Shown: positions 28,809 to 37,817, counted from the stretch's first letter. The stretch: 64,000 nt of DNA from Marinobacterium lacunae (GCF_000705555.1 NZ_JMQN01000004.1:47143-111142); one strand, 5' to 3'. Notes: generated by a model from the sequence alone, not told the origin. Numbers and translations are program-made.

Positions 28809-29219
28809 CTAGCCCATCCCTCAGTCGTAAGCATGAAGAACAACCGAAAGACCTTGCTGCGCCGGTCCTTCAGCCGATTTTATTCGGTCGTTGATATAAA
28901 TACGGTGCCTGCGTAGACCAGTGTTCAAAAAAACACCAAAACACAATATCTAGTACGACTTCTATTTAAGAGCACTAAATATAGTGCGCATCTGGTTTAT
29001 TTCAAGAGTTGAAATTCATCGCTAGTGGAGGTAGACCACCACCCATCGAATGGCAAAACCGCGCTATTACAGGGCTTCAACGGCGGTGCAGGATACAGAA
29101 GATTTTTTTTCATGCCAGCCCCAATTTCCATCCCCATCTCTCATGTCAAAGAAGCAGTTTATTATCGCCCCCGAACGCTTTACTTCGCACTGCTCGCGCA
29201 CTAAGATACCGGCCCTTCT
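28809..29219. other. Region between nrdA and tRNA-Tyr
   Basis: This 411-bp gap holds the nrd control region (NrdR boxes at 28941-28987) and a small perfect dyad ATTTCAA-GAG-TTGAAAT at 28999-29015. The part nearest the tRNA should carry its promoter, but I cannot point to clear -35 and -10 elements. No coding region is convincing here. Confidence 0.5.
28941..28987 (-). promoter_or_regulatory. Tandem NrdR boxes upstream of nrdA
   Basis: Two 16-bp palindromic sites match the NrdR consensus ACACWATATATWGTGT: ACACAATATCTAGTAC (28941-28956) and GCACTAAATATAGTGC (28972-28987). Their starts are 31 bp apart, that is three helical turns, the spacing known for NrdR box pairs. NrdR represses ribonucleotide reductase genes when dATP/ATP is high. 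nrdR itself is not in the window. Confidence 0.88.
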
Positions 29220-29303
29220 GGTGAGGTTCCCGAGTGGCCAAAGGGATCAGACTGTAAATCTGACGCGCGAGCTTCGGTGGTTCGAATCCACCCCTCACCA
29301 CCA
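29220..29303 (+). tRNA. tRNA-Tyr (GTA)
   Basis: The 84-nt sequence folds as a class II tRNA. The acceptor stem is GGTGAGG with CCTCACC, the anticodon stem TCAGA/TCTGA encloses CTGTAAA with anticodon GTA at 29254-29256, a long variable arm follows, and the T arm is GGTGG-TTCGAAT-CCACC. Discriminator A and an encoded CCA end (29301-29303) are present. Confidence 0.97.
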
Positions 29304-29317
29304 TCGATTTCACGACT

Positions 29318-29340
29318 AAGCCTCGTCCAGCACGGGGCTT
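29318..29340 (+). terminator. Terminator after tRNA-Tyr
   Basis: AAGCCTCGT pairs with ACGGGGCTT (one G-T pair) around a 5-nt loop, followed by TGTTGTTT. It starts 14 bp after the tRNA CCA end. Confidence 0.8.
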
Positions 29341-29540
29341 TGTTGTTTCTGCCCTTCCCCATGCAGTGCTCATACCAGAACGTCATAAACCGCTTCGCGG
29401 ACATGATGTAAACAAAAGCGCCCTCCAGCCGCCCCAACATGGGACACGTTCTTTGGCGCACGCACCACAACGCCTCCGCTTTTCGTAGCGCCCTCGCCTA
29501 TCCGACACCAGATACAAATCCGCCCAAACACAGCAATAAA

Positions 29541-29618
29541 TGTAATATTACAAATATTATATTTGACACAAGACCTTAAAGAGATTTTATTTGTATTTTA
29601 TTACGTTATTTTATTACC
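29541..29618 (+). promoter_or_regulatory. AT-rich operator/promoter region of gap
   Basis: The 333-bp gap between the tRNA and gap ends in an AT-rich control region. It has a perfect 12-bp palindrome TGTAATATTACA (29541-29552), a TTGACA at 29563-29568 that could be a -35 element, and two overlapping 15-mers with a TATTTTATTAC core (29591-29605 and 29604-29618). The latter match the HexR-type site TGTAATTTTATTACA at 11 and 12 of 15 positions. HexR controls gap, pyk and Entner-Doudoroff genes in related bacteria. The match is partial and the assignment tentative. Confidence 0.4.
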
Positions 29619-29636
29619 AATAATAAGAGGCACAGC

Positions 29637-30647
29637 ATGAGCATTCGCGTGGCAATCAACGGTTACGGACGCATCGGTCGCAACATCTTGAGGGCACTCT
29701 ACGAATCAGGAAAGCGGGAACAGATAGAGATCGTTGCAATTAACGACTTGGGTGATGCCAAGATCAATGCTCACCTCACCCGGTTCGACACCGTTCACGG
29801 CCAGTTTCAAGGGCGAGTCGAAGTGGACGGAAACGACCTGCTCATCAATCACGACCGAATTCGCATTCTGGCAGAACGTGATCCCGCCAAGCTGCCCTGG
29901 AAAGCACTGGAGGTCGATGTCGTCTATGAGTGTACCGGTCTGTTTACATCACGCGGTAAAGCAGCAGCCCACCTTGAAGCCGGTGCACGCAAGGTGATCA
30001 TCTCGGCACCCGCAACTGACGCAGACGCCACTGTCGTATTCGGCATCAATCAGCATAGCCTCACCGCGGAACATCAGATCATATCGAATGCATCGTGCAC
30101 TACGAATTGTCTTGCGCCGATCGTGAAACCGCTGCACGAGGCTATCGGCATTGAAAGCGGCTTGATGACAACAATCCACTCCTATACCAACGATCAGAAG
30201 CTTTCGGACGTTTATCACTCAGATCTTTATCGTGCCCGCTCCGCAACTCAGTCCATGATCCCCACCAAAACAGGAGCGGCGTCAGCCGTTGGCCTTGTTC
30301 TGCCAGAGTTGAACGGGCGACTGGATGGCATGGCCGTTCGCGTACCGACAATCAACGTATCGCTGGTCGATCTGACCTTCGAAGCCTCTCGCACTACCTG
30401 TGCAGAGGAGGTCAATGCCGTAATTGAGGAAGCCGCCAGAGGCGAACTCCGCGGTATCCTTGATATCAACACCTTGCCGTTGGTCTCTGTGGACTTCAAC
30501 CACAATGCCCACTCGTCGATCTTTGACGCCAACCAGACCCGCGTGAACGGTCGACTGGTCAAAGTGATGAGCTGGTACGACAACGAGTGGGGCTTCTCCA
30601 ACCGGATGCTCGACAACACCTTGGCACTGATCAACGCAGGAGCGTGA
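29637..30647 (+). CDS. gap: Type I glyceraldehyde-3-phosphate dehydrogenase
   Basis: This 336-residue enzyme oxidises glyceraldehyde 3-phosphate to 1,3-bisphosphoglycerate, or runs in reverse. The NAD-binding start is [17 protein letters not shown], the catalytic cysteine is in [12 protein letters not shown] near residue 155, and [12 protein letters not shown] near the C-terminus is diagnostic. The AINDLGD segment after the second strand is as in the pseudomonad type I enzyme; erythrose-4-phosphate dehydrogenase is the main alternative, but linkage to pyk favours Gap. AAGAGG lies 6 nt before the ATG. pyk follows after 4 bp. Confidence 0.92.
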   Translation: MSIRVAINGYGRIGRNILRALYESGKREQIEIVAINDLGDAKINAHLTRFDTVHGQFQGRVEVDGNDLLINHDRIRILAERDPAKLPWKALEVDVVYECTGLFTSRGKAAAHLEAGARKVIISAPATDADATVVFGINQHSLTAEHQIISNASCTTNCLAPIVKPLHEAIGIESGLMTTIHSYTNDQKLSDVYHSDLYRARSATQSMIPTKTGAASAVGLVLPELNGRLDGMAVRVPTINVSLVDLTFEASRTTCAEEVNAVIEEAARGELRGILDINTLPLVSVDFNHNAHSSIFDANQTRVNGRLVKVMSWYDNEWGFSNRMLDNTLALINAGA

Positions 30648-30651
30648 CGCG

Positions 30652-32100
30652 ATGCAACGCAGAACCAAGATCGTCGCAACACTTGGGCCGGCCACTGACA
30701 CACCCGAAGCCATCGAAGCGCTGATCTGCGCCGGGGTGAACGTCGTGCGCCTGAATTTCTCTCACGGTAACGCGATGGATCATCAGCGCCGTGCCGCTTT
30801 GGTCAGAGAGTTCGGCGTAAAACATGGCCGCTACGTTGCGATACTAGGCGACCTGCAAGGCCCCAAGATCCGCATAGCGCGCTTTGCCGAGAACAGCATC
30901 ATGCTCACGCGAGGCCAGTGCTTCGATCTGGACGCATCTCTGGACAAAAACGCAGGTAATGCAACCTGCGTTGGCATCGACTACGAAGCGCTGGTGAGCG
31001 ACAGTCAACCCGGCGATATCCTCCTGCTCGACGACGGCAGGATCGAGCTGGAGGTGCTCAAGGTAGAGGGTTCGACGATACAGTGCACGGTGTTGATCGG
31101 GGGAGTGCTATCCAACAACAAGGGTATCAACCGCAAAGGCGGAGGACTTTCGGCGGGTGCCCTGACAGAGAAGGACTTTGCCGACATAAAAACGGCTGCT
31201 GAGATCGGCGTGGACTACCTGGCCGTTTCGTTCCCGCGCAGTGCCGATGACATGAAACAGGCCCGTCGGCTAATGCAGGCGGCCGGTGGCCATGCCGGCC
31301 TGGTTGCAAAGATCGAGCGTGCCGAAACCGTACAAGCCCCCAAAATACTCGATGAAATCATTCTGGCTTCGGAGGCGGTTATGGTCGCAAGGGGCGATCT
31401 GGGCGTAGAGATTGGTGACGCGGAGTTGATCGGCGTACAAAAGCATATTATCGGCCGTGCGCGCACGTTGAACCGCATCGTGATTACAGCCACACAGATG
31501 ATGGAGTCGATGATCACCCAGCCCATGCCCACCCGGGCGGAAGTCTTCGATGTGGCCAATGCCGTGCTCGATGGTACAGATGCTGTCATGCTGTCAGCCG
31601 AAACCGCGGCGGGCAGCTACCCTATCGAAACCGTCGAGGCGATGGCGCGGGTTATTCTCGGCGCAGAGCGTCACCCTCAGGCACACATATCCAAGCACCG
31701 GCTCAGCGAAGCGTTCGGCCATATTGACGAGTCCATCGCGCTTTCAGCCATGTATGCCGCAAATCACCTCTCGGGGGTCAGAGCGATCATCTGTATGACA
31801 GAGTCCGGCGCTACCCCCTTACTGATGTCACGTATCCGCTCCCCGCTGCCGATCTTCGCGTACTCCCGTCACCCGGACACCCAGTATCGTGTTGCCCTTT
31901 ATAGAGGCGTAAAGACAATCCCCTTCGATACCACAAGCATCCCCGCCGCACAGATCAACCAGCGCGCGGTAGACGAATTGCTGGAAAGAGGCATTGTCAG
32001 CCCGGGCGATCTTGTCATTATTACCAAGGGTGATTACATCGATGCCCAGGGTGGTACCAATACCCTGAAAATCGTCCGCGTCGGCGACAGCATTCGCTGA
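30652..32100 (+). CDS. pyk: Pyruvate kinase, PykA type
   Basis: The 482-residue enzyme converts phosphoenolpyruvate and ADP to pyruvate and [23 protein letters not shown] starts the barrel, VVRLNFSHG and [10 protein letters not shown] mark the active site, and the signature loop is [10 protein letters not shown] with the catalytic lysine, followed by [12 protein letters not shown] and TATQMMESM. The length resembles E. coli PykA (480). It is translated right after gap and precedes mgsA by 45 bp. Confidence 0.95.
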   Translation: MQRRTKIVATLGPATDTPEAIEALICAGVNVVRLNFSHGNAMDHQRRAALVREFGVKHGRYVAILGDLQGPKIRIARFAENSIMLTRGQCFDLDASLDKNAGNATCVGIDYEALVSDSQPGDILLLDDGRIELEVLKVEGSTIQCTVLIGGVLSNNKGINRKGGGLSAGALTEKDFADIKTAAEIGVDYLAVSFPRSADDMKQARRLMQAAGGHAGLVAKIERAETVQAPKILDEIILASEAVMVARGDLGVEIGDAELIGVQKHIIGRARTLNRIVITATQMMESMITQPMPTRAEVFDVANAVLDGTDAVMLSAETAAGSYPIETVEAMARVILGAERHPQAHISKHRLSEAFGHIDESIALSAMYAANHLSGVRAIICMTESGATPLLMSRIRSPLPIFAYSRHPDTQYRVALYRGVKTIPFDTTSIPAAQINQRAVDELLERGIVSPGDLVIITKGDYIDAQGGTNTLKIVRVGDSIR

Positions 32101-32145
32101 GCCGGCCGGGACCGTTGCTACAGACATTTTGAGTGAGGAGAAATC

Positions 32146-32607
32146 ATGCAGAGTCGAAACATCGAAATGGAGGAGCGCAAAGCCATCGCACTTGTCGCTC
32201 ACGACAACCGCAAACGTGCCCTAATTGAGTGGGTGGAAAAGCATAAGGACGAGCTCGCAAAGCACCGTCTTTATGCCACCGGCACCACCGGCAACCGACT
32301 GAGCCAACAGCTTGGTTTACCGATCGAAACGCTTCTGAGCGGCCCGATGGGCGGCGATCAGCAACTCGGGGCGCGTATTGCCGAAGGCGGCATCGACCTG
32401 CTGATCTTTTTCTGGGACCCTCTGGATGCTCAGCCACACGACCCGGACGTAAAAGCGCTGCTGCGCATAGCGGCAGTCTGGAATATTCCGGTTGCATGCA
32501 ATGAAGCCTCAGCCGACTTCATGTTCAGCTCACGCTATCTGAACCAGCCCTATAGCCGTCGCGTGCCCGATTACGAAGCCTACCTGAAAGCCCGGACCGG
32601 AAACTGA
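32146..32607 (+). CDS. mgsA: Methylglyoxal synthase
   Basis: MgsA, 153 residues, turns dihydroxyacetone phosphate into methylglyoxal and phosphate, an overflow route when phosphate is short. [52 protein letters not shown] and [14 protein letters not shown] are all present, including the catalytic aspartate in [13 protein letters not shown]. It follows pyk in the same direction, so triose-phosphate oxidation and its bypass are encoded together. Confidence 0.95.
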   Translation: MQSRNIEMEERKAIALVAHDNRKRALIEWVEKHKDELAKHRLYATGTTGNRLSQQLGLPIETLLSGPMGGDQQLGARIAEGGIDLLIFFWDPLDAQPHDPDVKALLRIAAVWNIPVACNEASADFMFSSRYLNQPYSRRVPDYEAYLKARTGN

Positions 32608-32668
32608 GACGCCTATCGCTCGCAACCCTTTCCGGTCCCCGCCTCTGATCAGGTAACAACCACGCTGT

Positions 32669-33595
32669 TCACGCCAGTCGTTTTAACCAGCTCGGTGCCG
32701 GGACAAAGAACGAAGCCCCAGTGACCGCCCGGGTGAACTCCAAAATACGATCTGCCTGTCCCGACTCATCACCTTCGACCATGCTTTTGAGCATCAGCTC
32801 GAAGTTCTCCGGAGTGCGACAGACGCTAACAAACATCAGCCCCTTACGGGTGGAGTCACCATACGGCATGCTCTGGCGCAAAATCTCGATTGAGCTGCCA
32901 TCGGGCCGCTTCAGAGACGTACGCTTGGTATGAGCATGAGGGGATTTCTCGGCACTGGGGTACTCAATGTTATCAACCTTGGTACGACCATACGCATCCT
33001 CCTGCTCCTTCAGCGACTGACGGTTCCAGGCCGATAGATCGTGTTCATAGCGCTGCAGATGCAGGTAGCTGCCGCCTGCAAAATCGGGATCTTCATCCCC
33101 GACCAGAGCCACTTCAAGCCTGTCATCACCCTGCGGATTTTCGGTACCGTCGACGAATCCGGTCAAATCACGCGCGTCGAGATAGCGGAAACCATGCACC
33201 TCCTCCACTAGCTCTGCTGCACCCTGCAACCCCTCAGCGATTTCACGAGCCAGCTCAAAACACGCGTCATACTGGTCCGCTCTGACAATAAACAAGAGAT
33301 CAGTCGGTGTTGAAGGCGCCACACGACCGCCCTGCTCCAATGCCGGGAAACCTCTGAGCAACGCAGGACGACTGTCAGGGCTCAGGCTATCCCAATAAGC
33401 CGACCCTATACCGACTGTCAGATGCAAAGCCACATCCGGCAGTTGATTACGCAGTAACTCAACGCGTTGCGGCAGACCTGACAACACCTGCTTAACCCGC
33501 GCCTGCGCATCGGGCTGATGGGTCTGGTTGAAACTGAGAAAAATGGCGTCTCGATTCTGCTCAGCGATCACTCCGGACTGGTAATCCTGGGTCAT
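32669..33595 (-). CDS. Dyp-type heme peroxidase, YfeX-like
   Basis: This 308-residue cytoplasmic protein belongs to the dye-decolourising peroxidase family without a Tat signal, as in YfeX. The distal motif is GFVDGTENPQGDDR, with the catalytic aspartate, and the proximal heme ligand is the histidine in SPHAHTKRTSLKR. The family uses hydrogen peroxide to oxidise porphyrinogens and phenols; some members oxidise lignin-related compounds. No encapsulin gene is adjacent. AGGAG precedes the start. Convergent with mgsA. Confidence 0.92.
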   Translation of the reverse strand: MTQDYQSGVIAEQNRDAIFLSFNQTHQPDAQARVKQVLSGLPQRVELLRNQLPDVALHLTVGIGSAYWDSLSPDSRPALLRGFPALEQGGRVAPSTPTDLLFIVRADQYDACFELAREIAEGLQGAAELVEEVHGFRYLDARDLTGFVDGTENPQGDDRLEVALVGDEDPDFAGGSYLHLQRYEHDLSAWNRQSLKEQEDAYGRTKVDNIEYPSAEKSPHAHTKRTSLKRPDGSSIEILRQSMPYGDSTRKGLMFVSVCRTPENFELMLKSMVEGDESGQADRILEFTRAVTGASFFVPAPSWLKRLA

Positions 33596-33741
33596 CCCTT
33601 CATCTCCTTGTTTTCACGAACGTCGACCGGACAGACTGCACCCTAACAATAGCTGTCCTTTTCAACCATCCATTATGACCCGATTTCCGCACCTTACGCA
33701 CGTTTCCATCAGCCTCTTTTCACCTCTTTACGACGGTCTTA

Positions 33742-34338
33742 CTACCCGCAAAATCCCGCCTGATTCTTCAACGCCCCGCCAGGTGCAACATACCCGACCT
33801 GATAAAGCTCAGTATCGGCACCGGCTATCTCTAACGCATCTGCCTCATACATCGAAAACCTCATCACGACCCAGCGATCGGGATCAAAGGCGGAGATACA
33901 AGCAAGCACTCCCTGTTGTTCGATCTGCGTCTGCACATACGCGGTTTCTTCACGCTCCAGCGCTTCGAGAGACACAGACGGCGCCACGTTCAGTACCGTC
34001 CTCGCAGCATATCGTGCCCCTTGTAGCGCCGGCTTATATGCGCAGGTAAAGGGGGTCCAGCTCTTCACCCTCGGTCTCCCAAACGCGTGTTGCAATCCTG
34101 AAAAACCGTCGCTAAACAAAAAGCGTTTCATGCCCTCGCTCTCCTGCCACAGATAGAAGGGCGCATAGAGATTAAGTGGAGCCGTGTTTTTGCCATCTTG
34201 GGTATCGGCAAACAAGTACGCCTTGAACAGCAATCCGGGGAAGTGATCCAACAGGTACCCCTTGTCACGGATACGCGCCCGGATGATGCCCATATCGTAG
34301 TCAGAGGGCAGCACAAAACGGTATTGCATCGATATCAT
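33742..34338 (-). CDS. DUF4865 family protein
   Basis: This 198-residue protein opens with QYRFVLPSDYDMGIIRARI and contains the LLFKAYLF and NLYAPFYLWQ stretches characteristic of DUF4865. The family has no known function; it looks like a ferredoxin-fold, monooxygenase-type small enzyme or binding protein (inference). AGGGGG lies 8 nt before ATG 34338. It is the last gene of a compact minus-strand set with a tautomerase and a CMD protein, controlled by the divergent LysR gene. Confidence 0.75.
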   Translation of the reverse strand: MISMQYRFVLPSDYDMGIIRARIRDKGYLLDHFPGLLFKAYLFADTQDGKNTAPLNLYAPFYLWQESEGMKRFLFSDGFSGLQHAFGRPRVKSWTPFTCAYKPALQGARYAARTVLNVAPSVSLEALEREETAYVQTQIEQQGVLACISAFDPDRWVVMRFSMYEADALEIAGADTELYQVGYVAPGGALKNQAGFCG

Positions 34339-34353
34339 CGCTCTATCCCCCTG

Positions 34354-34764
34354 CTAACGGGTTGTTGCGTCTGATTGCCGGGTGGCGTTCGCCGGGACGC
34401 CATCACTGAACGACCATTCACCGAGGCGATTGGTCGTAATAATGACCATCACGTCAGCGGGACGAATCCCGACACTTGACTGCAGCTCCTCTGTCAGGCG
34501 CGCATAAAAACGGGCGCGGGTCTCGTCGCTGCGCTCCCGCCCGGCCGTGATCTGGAAGATCACCACATCATCGGACCTCTGCTCAGGTGCCATGTAATGA
34601 CGATCACACACCAACATCCCGGCCGGCAGCTCCTCGATCACCTGAAAACGATCGGCCTGCGGCACATCGAAACAGGCTACCAACGACCGGTGCAGCGCCT
34701 CCGAGACCCCTTGAACGTACCGGGCTGTTTTACCTTCACGCAGAGAAATACGAGTAAACGGCAT
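34354..34764 (-). CDS. Tautomerase family protein
   Basis: A 136-residue member of the 4-oxalocrotonate tautomerase superfamily. These enzymes use the N-terminal proline as catalytic base, and starting at ATG 34764 gives MPFTRISLREGK, placing Pro right after the initiator Met. An in-frame TTG two codons earlier would bury that proline, so I reject it. RYVQGVSEALHRSLVACFDVP and VVIFQITAGRERSDETRARFY resemble the malonate-semialdehyde decarboxylase-like subgroup. The start lies two bases after the stop of the CMD gene. Confidence 0.85.
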   Translation of the reverse strand: MPFTRISLREGKTARYVQGVSEALHRSLVACFDVPQADRFQVIEELPAGMLVCDRHYMAPEQRSDDVVIFQITAGRERSDETRARFYARLTEELQSSVGIRPADVMVIITTNRLGEWSFSDGVPANATRQSDATTR

Positions 34765-34766
34765 GC

Positions 34767-35159
34767 TCAAGCCCCCCTTTTAGTTGCACAGTGGGATGAA
34801 GCGATAACCTCCTGCAACGAACCCAATGCCGAGGCCGCACAGGGCCAGCCGCAGTAAAACGCCAGATGGGTAATCACCTCTGCCAGTTCCTGATCGGTCA
34901 GGCCGTTTTCCAGCGCTTTACTCATGTGGAATGGCTGTTGCGCAACTCTCGTCAATGCAATCAGGGCGGCAACCGTAACCAGGCTACGCTCACGTGGGGT
35001 TAACGCTGTCCGCTGCCAGATATCGCCAAATAGCAGCTCGTCCGTCAGTTGGGCAAAACGGGGCGCTATATCACCAAAAGCCCGCGCACCGAGCCCGGCA
35101 GAGGTGTCGATTTTTAGCGAAGCGGCCGCTTGTTGAGGGTTCACTGTTGATCCTGTCAT
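34767..35159 (-). CDS. Carboxymuconolactone decarboxylase family protein
   Basis: A 130-residue CMD/AhpD-fold protein. The core reads DIWQRTALTPRERSLVTVAALIA followed by HMSKALENGLTDQELAEVITHLAFYCGWP, as in PcaC-like proteins, without a CxxC redox motif; Cys is present only as FYCGWPCA. The true substrate is unknown, and many such proteins are not involved in protocatechuate 3,4-cleavage. AGGAG precedes ATG 35159. It is the first gene of the cassette and diverges from lysR across 110 bp. Confidence 0.85.
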   Translation of the reverse strand: MTGSTVNPQQAAASLKIDTSAGLGARAFGDIAPRFAQLTDELLFGDIWQRTALTPRERSLVTVAALIALTRVAQQPFHMSKALENGLTDQELAEVITHLAFYCGWPCAASALGSLQEVIASSHCATKRGA

Positions 35160-35269
35160 ATCGGTCTCCTGATTCAGTTCATGATTGACAGGTTCAGACT
35201 AGCGACCGATGATGATTTAAAAAATCAAAACTTTTCAAATATAAAATCCATTTTTTTGGGACAGTTAGA

Positions 35270-36151
35270 ATGCGTAAAGCGACGCTCGATCTGGAAGCCC
35301 TGCGCAGTTTTGTCACCGGTGTTGAACTCGGCAATTTCGCCAGCGCCGCACAATCGCTGAACCGATCGACCTCGGCTGTCAGTGCCCATCTGAAAAAGCT
35401 GGAGGAGCAGATCGGCCAGCCAATCCTGCAACGCTCCGGTCGCAATCTGGCGCTGCTCCCCACCGGCGAGCGTCTGCTCTCCTATGCCCGCCAATTGCTG
35501 GCCACCAATGACGAAGCGATCATGGCGCTCCGCCAGGCGAGCCTGAACGGCCAGGTAAGACTGGGATTGCAGGAGGACTTTGGCGAACAGGTACTGACCC
35601 AAACGCTTGGTCGATTCAAACGTGCCTACCCCGGCGTTCAAATTGAGGTGGTAGTGGCGCGCAACGCCGAGCTCGTCAGCGGCATACGTCAGGGAAGGCT
35701 CGATCTGGCACTGGCGTGGGACGATGGCTCACCGCTGCCCCAAACGCTCGCCCTTGGGGCGGTTCCTCTGTACTGGATCGGCGCTCGCGATCATGCAGAG
35801 CAGTTGCAACGGCCTCTGCCACTGATCCTGTTCGAAGCCCCCTGCCTGGTGCGCCAGCACGTACTTGAGGCACTGGACAGCGCCGGCATCCCGTGGCAGA
35901 TCACCATGACCAGCCGCAGCCTCGCGGGCATCTGGGCAGCCGTGCAGGCAGGGCTCGGTATCACCGTGCGCACAACCATCGGTATGCCGAATACCCTGCA
36001 ATCCCTGAACAGCGCGCAGGGATTACCGCCACTACCCAATCTGAACCTTGTGCTGCATAGACTCGATTCAGTCCGCTCGCCCGCCGTACAGGCACTTGAG
36101 AGCTGCCTACTCGATGCTCTGGAGCACACACAGATGCTTACGCAGGATTAA
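35270..36151 (+). CDS. LysR family transcriptional regulator of the CMD-tautomerase cassette
   Basis: This 293-residue regulator has an N-terminal winged helix (LEALRSFVTGVELGNFASAA and SAVSAHLKKLEEQIG, residues about 6-65) and a LysR substrate-binding domain (QVRLGLQEDFGE onward). Divergent arrangement with the CMD-tautomerase-DUF4865 genes points to control of that cassette in response to an unknown small molecule. The 110-bp intergenic region is AT-rich. Confidence 0.9.
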   Translation: MRKATLDLEALRSFVTGVELGNFASAAQSLNRSTSAVSAHLKKLEEQIGQPILQRSGRNLALLPTGERLLSYARQLLATNDEAIMALRQASLNGQVRLGLQEDFGEQVLTQTLGRFKRAYPGVQIEVVVARNAELVSGIRQGRLDLALAWDDGSPLPQTLALGAVPLYWIGARDHAEQLQRPLPLILFEAPCLVRQHVLEALDSAGIPWQITMTSRSLAGIWAAVQAGLGITVRTTIGMPNTLQSLNSAQGLPPLPNLNLVLHRLDSVRSPAVQALESCLLDALEHTQMLTQD

Positions 36152-36183
36152 TCGAAAGAAATTCGCGGACATTTTTCAGCGCA

Positions 36184-36210
36184 TGTCACACCCACGGTAT
36201 CTGTCTCGTC
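36184..36210 (+). promoter_or_regulatory. ECF41-type sigma factor promoter
   Basis: TGTCACA (36184-36190), a 16-bp spacer and CGTC (36207-36210) lie 33 bp before the CMD gene. This matches the conserved promoter reported for ECF41 sigma factors in front of their CMD/oxidoreductase/epimerase partner genes. The sigma gene is the second gene of this transcript, so the operon is likely autoregulated. Confidence 0.8.
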
Positions 36211-36242
36211 ATAAGAGGCAAAACCAACTGGAGAACCTGACT

Positions 36243-36713
36243 ATGCAACGACTTGATCCCAACACAGCAGCCCCAAGCGCAATCTCCGCTATGCTCAAGC
36301 TCGAAGACTATGTGCGCCACTCAGGGCTTGAGTACAGCCTGATCGAACTGGTGAAGACACGAGCATCGCAGATCAACGGCTGCGCCTTTTGCCTGCATAT
36401 GCACACCCGCGATGCGCGAGAAGCTGGAGAAACCGAAGAACGGCTATACCTGCTATCAGCCTGGCGGGAATCCTCACTCTACTCCAAGCGCGAACAGGCG
36501 GCACTGGCGTGGACAGAATCGCTTACCCTGATCGCCGATACTCAGGCTCCGGATGCCGATTACACGCTCGCGAAACAGGTCTTTACCGATAAAGAGCTGG
36601 TCGACTTGACGTTGCTGATCGGTGCAATCAACGTATGGAACCGGATAGCGGTCGGTTTTCGCTACGCCCATCCCCTCCTCGACGCCGAGAACCAGGAGAC
36701 CGCCACTGCATGA
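36243..36713 (+). CDS. Carboxymuconolactone decarboxylase/AhpD-like protein, ECF41 partner
   Basis: A 156-residue alkylhydroperoxidase-like protein. The redox pair and proton relay are in NGCAFCLHMHTRDAREAG, the CxxCxxxH motif of AhpD-like peroxidases, so thiol-dependent reduction of a peroxide or other oxidant is plausible. ATG 36243 follows the ECF41-type promoter, and the stop overlaps the sigma gene start by ATGA. CMD proteins are the classic genomic partners of ECF41 sigma factors. Confidence 0.9.
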   Translation: MQRLDPNTAAPSAISAMLKLEDYVRHSGLEYSLIELVKTRASQINGCAFCLHMHTRDAREAGETEERLYLLSAWRESSLYSKREQAALAWTESLTLIADTQAPDADYTLAKQVFTDKELVDLTLLIGAINVWNRIAVGFRYAHPLLDAENQETATA

Positions 36714-37630
36714 GCGCTGAAACCCCGAACGCGGATTCAGTCACCGAGTTTGAAAGCCACCGCCGATTCCTCGGCGGTGTGGCTTATCGGATGCTGGGCT
36801 CGGTCACCGAGGCGGAAGATGCCGTTCAGGATGCCTACCTGCGCTGGCATGACACTGCCCCCGACACCATTGCCAAACCGCGCGCTTTTCTCACCACCGT
36901 CATCAGCCGGATCTGTCTGGATCGGCTCAAGTCTGCCCGAGCACAACGGGAAACCTATGTAGGCCCTTGGCTCCCCGAACCACTGGTCGAGCTTCAGGAC
37001 GATCACAGCCTTGAACATGAGCTCTCGCAGGACGCCTCCATCGCCCTGATGCTGGCACTTGAGCGGCTGTCGCCACTAGAGCGTGCGGTATTCCTGCTGC
37101 ACGATGTGTTCGATGTCGAGTTCGATGAAGTAGCCTCCACGCTTTCGCGCAGCAGCGCTGCCTGCCGTCAGCTGGCCAAACGTGCTCGAGATAATATCCG
37201 TGAAGAGCGATCACGATTTCAGGTGGAGAAGCGCGACAGCGAACGCCTGTCGGAAGCTTTTTTCCACGCGTCCAGAAGCGGCGACACAGAGACCCTTAGC
37301 CAGTTACTGACAGACAGCGCCATACTCATGACAGACGGCGGTGGCCGGCGTATCTCGGCAAGACGCCCCATCTACGGACTGGCAAAAATCTGTCGATTCT
37401 TCGCTGGCGTCGCGCGGAAAAGCGGCGGCGTCAATCAACCGATCTGGGCACGGCGCGCCCTCGTCAACGGTGTACCCGGCTGGCTTACGCTGGAGCGCGA
37501 TGGCCTGCTTCAGGCAACAGGTTTCGATATACGGGAGGGGCGTATCGTCGAGATATACATGATCCGCAATCCGGAAAAGCTCAAGCATTTGGACTATTTG
37601 ATCGATGAGGCCGGTGCGCTACCCAACTGA
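36710..37630 (+). CDS. sigJ: ECF41-type RNA polymerase sigma factor (SigJ-like)
   Basis: This 306-residue protein has sigma region 2 (RFLGGVAYRMLGSVTEAEDA, VQDAYLRWHD) and region 4 (RLSPLERAVFLLHDVFDVEF) followed by a SnoaL-like C-terminal domain (from about residue 180). ECF41 factors carry this fused domain in place of a separate anti-sigma; it both inhibits and helps activate the sigma. The final DIREGRIVEIYMIRNPEKL is typical of the extension. It overlaps the CMD gene by four bases. The signal it senses is unknown. Confidence 0.92.
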   Translation: MSAETPNADSVTEFESHRRFLGGVAYRMLGSVTEAEDAVQDAYLRWHDTAPDTIAKPRAFLTTVISRICLDRLKSARAQRETYVGPWLPEPLVELQDDHSLEHELSQDASIALMLALERLSPLERAVFLLHDVFDVEFDEVASTLSRSSAACRQLAKRARDNIREERSRFQVEKRDSERLSEAFFHASRSGDTETLSQLLTDSAILMTDGGGRRISARRPIYGLAKICRFFAGVARKSGGVNQPIWARRALVNGVPGWLTLERDGLLQATGFDIREGRIVEIYMIRNPEKLKHLDYLIDEAGALPN

Positions 37631-37631
37631 C

Positions 37632-37817
37632 TCAGGCAACCACAGGCTCGGCAAACAGAACAACCGCCAGCATAACGCCTGCCAGCACCAGGTAGCCCGT
37701 GACCAACCATCGACGCTTGAACCGTCTCGCAGCCGGCCATGCCGCCTGAACCGACTGCAGTAGGTAATAAAACCCCACCAGCGCGCCGTCTAAAATGGAA
37801 AAGTTCTCCTCTACCAC
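37632..37817 (-). CDS. Small hypothetical membrane protein
   Basis: A 61-codon frame starting with GTG 37817, convergent with and abutting the sigma factor gene. Residues about 7-22 are mildly hydrophobic, a basic patch (ARRFKRRW) follows, and residues about 38-56 form a strong membrane helix. I recognise no family. The membrane-plus-basic-loop layout makes it plausible as a real small protein, but coding status rests on composition alone. Confidence 0.4.
   Translation of the reverse strand: MVEENFSILDGALVGFYYLLQSVQAAWPAARRFKRRWLVTGYLVLAGVMLAVVLFAEPVVA

Noticed and set aside
29146..29470. Minus-strand open frames over the tRNA-Tyr gene
   Set aside because: They are antisense translations of the tRNA and its flanks. 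The GWIRTTEARASDLQS-type peptide is a well-known false protein from tRNA genes.
34767..36713. The two CMD proteins as PcaC of a protocatechuate 3,4-pathway
   Set aside because: No pcaGH, pcaB or pcaD genes are present, and the contexts (LysR-tautomerase cassette, ECF41 module) point elsewhere. Ring cleavage here is by the 4,5-route.
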